Source: Opitutia bacterium UBA7441
Lineage (GTDB): Bacteria; Verrucomicrobiota; Verrucomicrobiia; Opitutales; Coraliomargaritaceae
Direction of reading: 5' to 3'
Assembly: GCA_002480015.1 (NCBI GenBank)
Contig: DLQD01000033.1
Location: forward strand, 1 to 19,620
Length of the DNA stretch: 19,620 bases
Made by a program: the position numbers and the translations under genes. Below the pieces are notes generated by a model. That model was given only the letters and a program-made list of their open reading frames with translations, was not told where the DNA came from and did no database searches. The first letter of the stretch is position 1. Every line of letters starts with the position of its first letter. Positions 1 to 7,333 of this stretch are shown here, in pieces.

Positions 1-2
1 GC

Positions 3-80
3 GGTGATACAGGGACTGCGACGGCAGGTTTTCGGGTAGCTTTTGCTGATACCAATAGTCCTAGGGGGAGTAGAGGGTAA
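3..80 (+). CDS. C-terminal tail of a formylglycine-generating-enzyme (SUMF1/FGE-sulfatase) type protein, partial
   Basis: An open frame enters from the left edge and stops at TAA (78-80), leaving 25 codons. The peptide begins GDTGTATAGFRVAFADTN. The Gly-Phe-Arg-Val-Ala motif close to the C-terminus is typical of the end of SUMF1/FGE-sulfatase domains, where a residue pair near GFR closes the fold. Family members either convert a sulfatase cysteine to formylglycine or act as non-catalytic domains in exported proteins. The rest of the gene lies outside the window, so catalytic residues cannot be judged. It converges on batE, with 82 bp between the two stop codons. The assignment rests on one short motif and is tentative. 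Confidence 0.4.
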   Translation, partial: GDTGTATAGFRVAFADTNSPRGSRG

Positions 81-133
81 AAATTGAAACAGAGTGAAAT
101 TATTCCACTTATGTTAGGGGCGACGTCCATTTG

Positions 134-145
134 GTCGAGCTCGAC
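134..145. repeat. 12-bp perfect palindrome in the convergent intergenic region
   Basis: GTCGAGCTCGAC is its own reverse complement and sits between the partial gene ending at 80 and the batE stop at 163. It has no loop and no following T-run, so it is not a normal intrinsic terminator. The surrounding bases, about 115-158, read like part of a dispersed intergenic element, but no second copy is present in this window. The function is unknown. Confidence 0.4.
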
Positions 146-162
146 AGGTCTCCACATGAAAG

Positions 163-891
163 CTACAACACCCCTAGTGCGTCCGCACTTACCCAGCCGG
201 TGATCCCTGCTTCAGTCTTGATTCTCAGGTAGTCGCGATGCTTGTCGAGGAGGTGGGCTCGCTCGCCAGGACGGGCGAGGCCCGATTCGGGCGCGCCGCT
301 CGCGGGGGCATGGTGCATGATCGTGGCGTCTTCGCTCACAATAACTCCGGAGGCTTGCTGCGTGGTCAGGATATCGAGCGCGGCAATCGCTAGTAAAATG
401 CCGACCACAGCGAGGCTCATTAGGATTTTGAGTATGATGGGGCGATTCCTGCCGCTGATGCGAGGCAGGACAATCGCAGCGAGTAGGAGCCATGCACTCA
501 TCGATACGACCCAGATCCAAGTGCTCTGGGGTAAGGCTCTGGCGGCGCTTTGCCACCATTTGGCTGGGAGTTCGTAGAGGCCGAGTTGTTGGCGGAGTGT
601 GCCGAGTTTAAAGAGATAGCTCTCGTTGAGCGGATCGAGGCGGACAGCTTGTTCCAGTTGCCAGACGGCTTTGGCCGCCTCGCCGAGTTGGAAGTAGGTG
701 AGCGCGAGGTTATGGTGAGCCGCCGCGCTCTTGTCGGATCTAAGTGCTCGCTCGAAAGCCGTGACGGCTTCGACGTATTGGGATTTGTGATACGCGTCGA
801 TTCCGGATTCGAAGTCGTTGGCGTAGAGTTGTACTGCGCCCGCTATGCATGTGAGTCCTAATAGTAAGAATAAATATTTTATCAGTTTCAT
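163..891 (-). CDS. batE: BatE-like protein: TPR plus SH3-type domain, inner membrane
   Basis: 242 residues. An N-terminal hydrophobic segment (about 1-24, ending LYA-ND) looks like a signal peptide. Residues 25-110 form TPR-like helices (AYHKSQYVEAVTAFERAL, NLALTYFQLGEAAKAVWQLE). Two membrane spans follow (about 125-143 and 151-174), and residues 180-242 form a bacterial SH3-like module ending ITGWVSADALGVL. This order matches BatE of the Bat (Bacteroides aerotolerance) cluster, which is proposed to act with BatA-D in the envelope; its molecular activity is not known. The ATG at 891-889 overlaps the batD stop in an ATGA, so translation is probably coupled. It is the last gene of the operon, and no clear terminator follows. 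Confidence is high for the architecture and moderate for the name. Confidence 0.85.
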   Translation of the reverse strand: MKLIKYLFLLLGLTCIAGAVQLYANDFESGIDAYHKSQYVEAVTAFERALRSDKSAAAHHNLALTYFQLGEAAKAVWQLEQAVRLDPLNESYLFKLGTLRQQLGLYELPAKWWQSAARALPQSTWIWVVSMSAWLLLAAIVLPRISGRNRPIILKILMSLAVVGILLAIAALDILTTQQASGVIVSEDATIMHHAPASGAPESGLARPGERAHLLDKHRDYLRIKTEAGITGWVSADALGVL

Positions 892-2702
892 ATTGATTTT
901 AAAATCCTTTCTAACGCTTGCTTGGAGGCGGACAGATCGGCTTCCGGTTTCGTGCCGGCGAAGCGGAGGGCATCGGCGCTAGCGTAGAGCGTACGAGTGG
1001 ATTCAATGTTTTCGGCGCAGAGGCCTTCGCTCTGCATAGTTGCGGTGATCTGGTCGACGCAGGCCGTGCGCAGGTTGAGTCGTGTGCGAGCGGTGAGCGC
1101 GAGGCGCATGGCACTCTGCGCCCGAGCGTAGAATACTTCGGCTTCCACCGCCTGCAGGGCGGCTTTGGTGGCGACCTTGAGTTCATTCTTGGCCTGCACA
1201 TGCTCGGCGAAAGCACGATCTTCGGCGAGGCGTCGCTTGCGGCGTAGCTTGTAGGCCAGGAGGGCTAGTGCGAGTGCGGTGCCTGTGTTGACCATCCAGA
1301 AGCGGGAGTCGTGCAGCGGATCGCCGCTCTGCCGCGTCGGTTTTGGCTGGTAGTCGAGGGTGAAGAGCGCCTCCTCCACGCTGAGTTCTTTTTGTAGGGG
1401 TAGGGCTTCGATACTGCGTATGTCGTTAGCTGGCACGCTTGGTGCTGGCGCGGTCACCGGTTTGTTCGAGGGGCTGACCTCGATTTGAATCGGCGGTGAG
1501 TTGAGCCGGGTGTAACGCTTGGCCTCTGGTTCAAAGTAGGCAAATTCGAGCCCCGGAATTTCCAGTGTGCCTGCTTGGTTGGCGATTATGACGTAGTCGA
1601 AGCGCTTTTTGCCACGCAGTGCGTTTTCGGGCGAACGAGGCTGAAAGTTGGATTCGGGCTCATAGCTGCGCCAGTTCCGACTATCAGGGATGCTCGGGCC
1701 GTTGATCCGGTCGAAGTTGCCCTTACCCGCAATCTCGATCGAGAGCATGATCGGCTCGCCGACCTGAGTGCTTTGGCGGTCAGTGTATACCTCCATCGCA
1801 AAGTCGCCGATCGCACCGGTGAAGCTGGACGGCTGGTCTGTAGTGGGGAGGGCTAGGACCTCGACTTGGGTCGGTTCGGTGTAGACGGTGAAGCGCTCGT
1901 TACGGCCGAAAAAATCGTCGAAGATGCTACTGCCGAGGCCGCGTCCACCGAAGGGGTCGCGGCGGTTATTCTGGCCGGGCACTTGGGCGGAGACCGTGAA
2001 TTGAAAATTCAAGTCCTGCTCGCCGGTCTGGATGGGGGTGATGGTGAGCGGCCAAGTCAGGACGCGGTAGCGGCGGCCGTTATAGATTTCGGTGCTTTCC
2101 TGACTGTCGGGGAGTTCGCTCATCGTAAAGGCGTCGGCACTGCGGTCGAAGCTGTTGAGCGCGGACAGTCGGACGCCCTCGGAGATGTAGAGCTTGAGTT
2201 GGATGAGGGTGGTCTGGCCTACGTAGAGCTGATCGGGCGTATCAGTCTTGAGGAAGATCAGCTCGTCAGTTGTCGGGGCGGCATCGGTTGGGCGCTCGAC
2301 GACGCTGAGGGTGGCGGCAGGTGCACGGAGTGTTTGTCCTTTGTATTGGAAGGTGTAGGTGGGGATCTCGAAGGAACCGACGCGCGGTGGCTTGGCATCG
2401 ATAATGAGCTGCTGAGTCACGCTGTACTCGGCCACACCGTTGATAATGCTCGTTTGCTGGCTGCTCGACGTTCGCCCATTGGAGAGTTCGAGACCACCAG
2501 TCTGTGAGATGGGCAGACTGGTGATGCGATCCACATCGGGCTGCTTGCTGTTGCTGGTTTCTTTGATCTCGACGACGTATTGTGCCCGGTCGCCCATTGC
2601 GATGCGTGGGGGATTGAAGACGGTCGTCACGCTGAGTTCCGCTGAAGCAGAAAGCAGCATGAAACAAGGGACGATGAAGGTGATGAAGTGGAAACGTTGC
2701 AT
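888..2702 (-). CDS. batD: BatD-like exported, membrane-anchored protein
   Basis: 604 residues. Residues 1-21 form a signal peptide with an ASA-EL cleavage site. A long beta-rich periplasmic region follows, built of repeated immunoglobulin-like stretches with phrases typical of the BatD family (YVVEIKETSNS, GAIGDFAMEVYTDRQSTQVGEPIMLSIEIAGKGN is split over residues of one such repeat). A single membrane span lies at about 468-487, followed by a basic stop-transfer KLRRKRR and a helical cytoplasmic tail of about 110 residues. BatD is known from aerotolerance loci and accompanies the von Willebrand A proteins BatA and BatB; it probably forms the periplasmic part of their complex. The gene begins 9 bp after the batB-batC stop and shares an ATGA overlap with batE. 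No Shine-Dalgarno sequence is visible before the ATG. Confidence 0.9.
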   Translation of the reverse strand: MQRFHFITFIVPCFMLLSASAELSVTTVFNPPRIAMGDRAQYVVEIKETSNSKQPDVDRITSLPISQTGGLELSNGRTSSSQQTSIINGVAEYSVTQQLIIDAKPPRVGSFEIPTYTFQYKGQTLRAPAATLSVVERPTDAAPTTDELIFLKTDTPDQLYVGQTTLIQLKLYISEGVRLSALNSFDRSADAFTMSELPDSQESTEIYNGRRYRVLTWPLTITPIQTGEQDLNFQFTVSAQVPGQNNRRDPFGGRGLGSSIFDDFFGRNERFTVYTEPTQVEVLALPTTDQPSSFTGAIGDFAMEVYTDRQSTQVGEPIMLSIEIAGKGNFDRINGPSIPDSRNWRSYEPESNFQPRSPENALRGKKRFDYVIIANQAGTLEIPGLEFAYFEPEAKRYTRLNSPPIQIEVSPSNKPVTAPAPSVPANDIRSIEALPLQKELSVEEALFTLDYQPKPTRQSGDPLHDSRFWMVNTGTALALALLAYKLRRKRRLAEDRAFAEHVQAKNELKVATKAALQAVEAEVFYARAQSAMRLALTARTRLNLRTACVDQITATMQSEGLCAENIESTRTLYASADALRFAGTKPEADLSASKQALERILKSI

Positions 2703-2711
2703 AGCTAAAAA

Positions 2712-4679
2712 TTACCAATCACGAATATCGCGCTGGCGTCCGCCGCGAGGCTGATCAATAAAGGGGAGGAGTGTTTCTTTGCCGCGAAGTGAGTCAAGCA
2801 GAGCAGCCGCTTCAGCCTCAGTCATGCCTTCGACCGGTTCACTGCTGCTGCCAGCCGCTTCACCTGCTTCGCCAGCCTCATCCTCGGTGGGCTCCGGCCT
2901 GCCGGCCTGCTCGTTTGGTTCGGAGGCGTCTTCATTCTCCTCGCCAGCCTGGGACTGCGGGATGTCGTCAACCGGATCTTCGGTCGATTCCTGTGGAGCG
3001 CCCTGGGATTGTTCGCCGTCCTGCTCTTGGTCGGGGGTCCCTTGGGCGTCGCTCGGCTCTTCCTGGGGTGCGTCGTCGTTTGGCTCGCCCGGTTGCCCTT
3101 CTTCATCTTGTGCGCCCTGGTCGCCCGGTTCGTTCTGCTCGGAGTTGTCACCTTCCTGACCTTCCTCTTGATCGCTCTGATCGCCTTGTTGGTCTTGATT
3201 TTGATCCGATTGGTCTGAGTCCTCGGAGTCTTCTGAATCCTGTGGTTTGCTTGACTCGTTTTGTTGCTGCTCTTCTTGTTGCTCTAACAACTTTTCGATG
3301 GCCCCGCGTACCTGGGCGATTTGTTCGAGGTCTCCAGAGATGGATGGGTCGTCGGGATCGACCTCAAGGGCGGAGTGGAAGAGCTGCTCGGCTTTTTTGA
3401 TTTGGTCGAGTGCGGCTTGTGGGTCGCCGCTTTCGTAGGTGCGGCGGCCTTGTTGGTAGGTGGCGTGCCCCATGTTATAGAGCGCGTCGCGCTGGAAGTT
3501 CAGATCTTTGCTTTGTGAGAGTGCGCTTTCGTAGAGTTGGTTGGCGGCTTCGTAATCGCCCGCGTTGAGCGATTCATAGGCGGAGTTGTAGAGGCTGCGT
3601 GCGTCCGATGGTTCGGCGCCTTGTGCGTGCGCGTCGACTGGGCTAAATGAGAGTGCAGCCACAAAGGCCAAGCTCGTGTGGATAGCGGCGCTGCGGCGAA
3701 GGCGTATCAGAGTTTCCAATACAAGTAAGATCGCAGCTGCGGAGAGCGCCCACTGGAAGCGTTCGATGCGTATTTCTTGCATTTCGGATTCACGTTCCTC
3801 GCGGGGAAGTGTGGCAATGACGGAGTTATAGAGCTGGTTCAGCGACTCGCTACTCAAGCGGCTGTAGCTGCCGCCGGTGATTTGAGCGATTTGCTGCAGG
3901 GTGCTCTCGTCAAGTTGGCTCCGAACGGGCTGTCCGCTCGTGTCGCGGACGAACTCTTCGATCCCTCCTTCGTTGCGAATTTTCAGATATTCGCCCTCAG
4001 GCGTGCCGATGCCTATAGCGAAGACTTGGATGCCCTCTTCATGTGCCGCATTGGCCGCCTCGAGCGCCTTGCCGCCTAGGTCTTCACCGTCGGTCAGGAG
4101 GACGACGACTTTAACATTATTCTCGGAAGGGAAGGCCTCGGCCGCTTCTTTGAGGGCATTGCCCAGATCGCTGCCACCGCTAGTCATGATGTGGGGATCG
4201 ATCGCATCGAGGCTCTCGCGAAAGGCGGAGTAGTCGAGGGTGGGGGGTGTCTGCAGAAAAGCCTGTCCCGCAAATGCGATGAGGCCGATGCGGTCGCTCT
4301 TCAGGCGCTCGACCAGATCGATGATCGCTAGCTTGGCACGATCCAGTCGAGTGGGGCGCTGGTCGGTGGCGAGCATACTTTTTGAGCTATCAAGCACGAA
4401 GACGATGTCGAGGCCGCGCGCTTTGCGTTCCGACCATTCGACGCCGTATTGTGGGCGCGCAAGAGCCAGGCCGATAGCGGCCACGGCTAAGAGGCCGCAG
4501 GCGCCCTTGATCCAAGCTCGGGAGAAACTGGCTTGTGCGGTCAACTGATCGAGTAGACGACTGGCCGCGAACTGACCGAGCAAGACATCGCGCCGCCGGG
4601 AGCCATACACGAGGATACTGCCGAAGATTAGGAACAGCAACGGTGTGAGGTAGAGCCAGATGGGTTCTTCAAAACTCAT
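2712..4679 (-). CDS. batB: BatB-BatC fusion: von Willebrand A domain, TPRs and acidic tail
   Basis: 655 residues, about twice the length of an ordinary BatB. Hydrophobic segments at about 7-25 and 58-75 flank the N-terminus. Residues 90-290 form a von Willebrand A domain with the metal-site motif DSSKS (97-101) and LLTDGED (194-200). A membrane span at about 309-327 ends in RLRR. Then comes a second signal-peptide-like stretch ending AHAQG (about 335-353), TPR helices at about 356-445 (LYNSAYESLNAGDYEAANQL, YNMGHATYQQG), an Asp/Glu/Gln/Ser-rich disordered stretch (465-616), and a C-terminal MTEAEAAALLDSLRGKE segment typical of BatC. Bat proteins act in envelope stress and aerotolerance with MoxR. 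The gene overlaps batA by an ATGA. The fusion seems genuine because no stop or frame change is visible at the joint. Confidence 0.9.
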   Translation of the reverse strand: MSFEEPIWLYLTPLLFLIFGSILVYGSRRRDVLLGQFAASRLLDQLTAQASFSRAWIKGACGLLAVAAIGLALARPQYGVEWSERKARGLDIVFVLDSSKSMLATDQRPTRLDRAKLAIIDLVERLKSDRIGLIAFAGQAFLQTPPTLDYSAFRESLDAIDPHIMTSGGSDLGNALKEAAEAFPSENNVKVVVLLTDGEDLGGKALEAANAAHEEGIQVFAIGIGTPEGEYLKIRNEGGIEEFVRDTSGQPVRSQLDESTLQQIAQITGGSYSRLSSESLNQLYNSVIATLPREERESEMQEIRIERFQWALSAAAILLVLETLIRLRRSAAIHTSLAFVAALSFSPVDAHAQGAEPSDARSLYNSAYESLNAGDYEAANQLYESALSQSKDLNFQRDALYNMGHATYQQGRRTYESGDPQAALDQIKKAEQLFHSALEVDPDDPSISGDLEQIAQVRGAIEKLLEQQEEQQQNESSKPQDSEDSEDSDQSDQNQDQQGDQSDQEEGQEGDNSEQNEPGDQGAQDEEGQPGEPNDDAPQEEPSDAQGTPDQEQDGEQSQGAPQESTEDPVDDIPQSQAGEENEDASEPNEQAGRPEPTEDEAGEAGEAAGSSSEPVEGMTEAEAAALLDSLRGKETLLPFIDQPRGGRQRDIRDW

Positions 4680-5713
4680 GGTAGACGTCGGTAGCGGGTG
4701 TTACGAAGCAGATACTCCAAACCGAGCAGGAGAAGGCCGAGGCCGGTCGGCCAGACGAAGAGCTCGCTTAAGGTGGCGTAGGAGCGCAACTGGACCGTAG
4801 TCGTCTCTAATGTATCAATTTCGTCGTAAATTCGTTCCAGGTCGCCGTCTGCGGTGGCACTGAAGAAGCGGCCGCCTGTCAGCGAGGCGATTTCGGTCAG
4901 CTCGGCTTCGTCGTAGTTGGAGTTATCGCTGCGGCCACGATAGATCGGCGCACCGTCGCTGTCGCGGACGACGCGGCCTTGTCGATCCGTCTCGGGGATC
5001 GGGACGCGGCCCTTCTTGCCTGTGGCGATCGTGTAGACTTTGACTCCGAGAGTTTTCGCGACCTCGGCAGCGGCGATTGGGGAGACGGCACCAGCGTTAT
5101 TTTCGCCGTCGGTCAGGAGGATGACGATCCGGCTGCGGGCTTCGTGGTCGCGCAGCCGGTTGACACTTGCCCCGAGGGCCGTCCCGATCGCGGTGCCGCC
5201 ACCATCGATCTCGCCGAGTTCAAGGCGCTGGAGGTTCCGCTTGAGCCAGTCGTGGTTGAGTGTGAGCGGGCTGACGACGTAGGCATTGGCCGCGAAAGCG
5301 ACCAAGCCGATGCGGTCGAACTCGCGCTTGCCAATGAAGTCTTCGACGACTCGCTTGGCGGCGTCCAAACGGGTGACGATGTCGTCGCGAGTCGAAAGGT
5401 CGAGTGCGCGCATCGAGCCGGAGAGGTCGAGTGTCACAACGATATCGATACCTTCGGCCTCGATGCTGTCGTTCATCCGGCCGATTTGCGGCCGTGCCAG
5501 TGCCGCGATGAGGGCGGCCAGTGCCAGCAGGCGGAGGCCAAAGAGGAATTTGCCGGGGCGGCTGTGGCGATGGCGGCTGACCGCTTTGACCAGTGCCGTG
5601 CTGGAAAAGCGGACGGCGGCCTCTGGGCCCATTCGGCCCGCCCACCAGGCGAGAATCGGCAGTAAGAGGAGTAGGAAGAAGAATGCAGGATCGGAAAATT
5701 GGAAAAAACTCAC
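4676..5713 (-). CDS. batA: BatA-like membrane protein with von Willebrand A domain
   Basis: 345 residues. Membrane spans lie at about 9-26, 57-74 and 318-336, and the first two are joined by a short basic loop. The von Willebrand A domain (about 88-300) carries a complete metal-ion-dependent adhesion site: DLSGS at 96-100, the Thr of DGGGTAIG near 174, and LLTDGEN at 199-205. This is the usual BatA layout, with the domain presented at the inner membrane and metal-dependent ligand binding expected. The start is a GTG at 5713-5711 that overlaps the upstream stop in a GTGA. It is supported by a good ribosome binding site (AAAGGAG, 5727-5721). The stop overlaps the batB start. The domain was probably duplicated to give the two neighbouring vWA genes, as is common in these loci. 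Confidence 0.92.
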   Translation of the reverse strand: MSFFQFSDPAFFFLLLLLPILAWWAGRMGPEAAVRFSSTALVKAVSRHRHSRPGKFLFGLRLLALAALIAALARPQIGRMNDSIEAEGIDIVVTLDLSGSMRALDLSTRDDIVTRLDAAKRVVEDFIGKREFDRIGLVAFAANAYVVSPLTLNHDWLKRNLQRLELGEIDGGGTAIGTALGASVNRLRDHEARSRIVILLTDGENNAGAVSPIAAAEVAKTLGVKVYTIATGKKGRVPIPETDRQGRVVRDSDGAPIYRGRSDNSNYDEAELTEIASLTGGRFFSATADGDLERIYDEIDTLETTTVQLRSYATLSELFVWPTGLGLLLLGLEYLLRNTRYRRLP

Positions 5714-6264
5714 TGGCTGTCTCCTTTCTCGGATTGTTCATGGTGCGACTGCTCAATGAGTCGGCGCACCGTATCCGTCAGTTGGGTACGTTCATCAGGA
5801 CGGATCGTATGGCTGGCGAATTTTACGCGATCAAAAGCGGCGAGCACTTCGCCGAGTTGACTCTGAAAACCCGCATCAAAGCGCGTGTCGACCTTCAGGC
5901 TGCGAAGGAACTCCTCGCTGGTGCACGCGCTGAAGCTTAGATTGAGACTCGCTTCGAGGTAGCGGCGAAGTGCGCCCGAGCTCAGCACGGCGAAGCGGTC
6001 GTCGTCCTCGGTGGTCAGTTGCGCCGCAGCGTCCAGTTCACCCATGGCCGCATCGTAGGGTGAGAGCGCAGTTGTCGATTTTTTACGTGTCCGTAAAAAG
6101 AGCCAGACTAGTAGGCCAAACAAGAGAATACCGCAGCCGACAGCCAGTGCGATTTGCCAAGGCTCGTAAGCCGGAATCTCGATGGGCCCACGCACACGAT
6201 CGAGTGCCGGTCCTTCCGGGAGTGGCGGTAGCTGTGGTGTGGCTGGAATCTGGGCGAGAAACAT
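5710..6264 (-). CDS. DUF4381-like single-span membrane protein of the MoxR/Bat operon
   Basis: 184 residues. A proline-rich N-terminus (LPPLPEGPALDRVRGPIEIP) is followed by one membrane span at about 36-57 and a basic RTRKK stop-transfer. The remaining 125 residues form a helical cytoplasmic domain with the pattern ALRRYLEASLNLSFSACTSEEF and a stretch around FDRVKFAS. Small proteins of this type (DUF4381) sit between the DUF58 and batA genes in many MoxR operons; their function is unknown, and they may help dock the DUF58 protein to the membrane vWA proteins. The ATG at 6264 has no visible Shine-Dalgarno sequence. The stop overlaps the batA start in GTGA. Assignment relies on position, length and topology. 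Confidence 0.75.
   Translation of the reverse strand: MFLAQIPATPQLPPLPEGPALDRVRGPIEIPAYEPWQIALAVGCGILLFGLLVWLFLRTRKKSTTALSPYDAAMGELDAAAQLTTEDDDRFAVLSSGALRRYLEASLNLSFSACTSEEFLRSLKVDTRFDAGFQSQLGEVLAAFDRVKFASHTIRPDERTQLTDTVRRLIEQSHHEQSEKGDSQ
5721..5727 (-). promoter_or_regulatory. Shine-Dalgarno site for the GTG start of batA
   Basis: On the minus strand AAAGGAG lies 7 nt before GTG (5713-5711), inside the last codons of the upstream DUF4381-like gene. It fixes the batA start. It is the only clear Shine-Dalgarno sequence I find before any start codon in this window. Confidence 0.75.
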
Positions 6265-6331
6265 TTTTGTAAAGTGGGATACGTGATATGATTTTCAGCA
6301 TTTCACAATTTCAGGGTGTCCGCATTTCGAA

Positions 6332-7249
6332 TTAGTGTCGGCTTGCGCGACGGGCGAAGAGTTGGCGCAGGGCGGGCAGGTAGGGCTGGTCGGTGTGGGC
6401 TTCAATCCAGTCGAGACCCTTCTTTCGCATGCCGGTCTGGAAGCGCTCGCGGCGTTCTCTGGCGAGTTGTGCATAGCGCTCACGAGTCCTGCGGTTGCTG
6501 GTGTCGATTTCGACCATCTCGCCGGTCTCGGCGTCTTCGAGAGTGATGAGCCCCACCTCTGGTAGTTCGTATTCGCGCGGGTCGCTTAGGGCGATGCTCA
6601 CCAGATCGTGCCGCTGGTGGGTCAGTGCGAGGGTCGAGAAGAGTGGTGAGTGGGAAGTGGGAAGTGGAGAGTTGTTGTCAGACGAGTCACTCTCCAGAAA
6701 GTCGGAGATGAGAAAGACGACGCTCTTGCGGCGCTGCACACGGTTGAGGTAGTCGAGCGCGGACTTGTGATGGGTGCCTTTACCCTTTGGTTGAAAAAAG
6801 AGGATGTCGCGGATCACACGGAGTATGTGGCGGCGGCCTTTCTTCGGCGGTATGTAGTGCTCGACTTCGTCTGTGTAGAGGAGGAGACCGACCTTGTCGT
6901 TATTCTGCGATGCTGAAAATGCGATGACGCTGGCGATCTCAGCGGCGCGTTCTCGCTTGCTTTGCTCCACCGATCCAAAAATACCGGAGGCACTCAGATC
7001 GATCAAAAGCATGATTGTGAGCTCACGTTCTTCGCGGAAGACTTTAACGAAGGGACGGTCCATCTTCGCTGAGACGTTCCAGTCGATCGTGCGCACGTCG
7101 TCGCCGATAGCATATTCGCGCACTTCCTCGAAGTCCATCCCGCGGCCTTTGAAGGAGCTGTAATAAGCCCCCGTCACCGAGTCGGTGACGAGTCGCCGGG
7201 TGCGAATCTCGAGTCGGCGGACTTTTTTGATGATGTCAGATGTGTTCAC
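6332..7249 (-). CDS. DUF58-family protein with a vWA-like fold
   Basis: 305 residues. The hallmark DUF58 region is at about 30-75: FKGRGMDFEEVREYAIGDD, then RTIDWNVSAKMDRPFVKVFREERE. It leads into a vWA-like core with DLSAS (84-88) and VVFLISDF (177-184). DUF58 proteins are soluble partners of MoxR ATPases; the exact activity is unknown. The start is GTG (7249-7247), chosen because the next Met (residue 38) lies inside the conserved domain. No Shine-Dalgarno precedes it; the leader there is a C-rich heptamer array on the coding strand. Residues about 187-206 (SDSSDNNSPLPTSHSPLFST) look like an insertion encoded partly by a second heptamer array. A 67-bp gap separates it from the DUF4381-like gene. 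Confidence 0.9.
   Translation of the reverse strand: MNTSDIIKKVRRLEIRTRRLVTDSVTGAYYSSFKGRGMDFEEVREYAIGDDVRTIDWNVSAKMDRPFVKVFREERELTIMLLIDLSASGIFGSVEQSKRERAAEIASVIAFSASQNNDKVGLLLYTDEVEHYIPPKKGRRHILRVIRDILFFQPKGKGTHHKSALDYLNRVQRRKSVVFLISDFLESDSSDNNSPLPTSHSPLFSTLALTHQRHDLVSIALSDPREYELPEVGLITLEDAETGEMVEIDTSNRRTRERYAQLARERRERFQTGMRKKGLDWIEAHTDQPYLPALRQLFARRASRH
6642..6676. repeat. Degenerate heptamer array inside the DUF58 gene
   Basis: Five consecutive 7-bp units start with AG: AGTGGTG, AGTGGGA, AGTGGGA, AGTGGAG and AGTTGTT. The middle two are identical. On the coding strand they specify the Ser/Pro/Leu-rich stretch around residues 192-203 of the DUF58 protein. Such runs resemble the short tandemly repeated heptamers (STRR) described in cyanobacteria, but relationship is not implied. 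Confidence 0.7.
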
Positions 7250-7288
<39 letters not shown>

Positions 7289-7333
7289 TTAGAAATTTTA
7301 TCTCGAATCGCGTATCATGGATCTCACATCTGG

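Noticed and set aside
1866..2507. Long plus-strand open frame (213 codons) opposite batD
   Set aside because: It is antisense to a well-recognised BatD, has no domain or leader, and is explained by GC-rich codon bias. Similar shadows at 2771-3400, 4979-5665 and 11775-12455 were rejected for the same reason.
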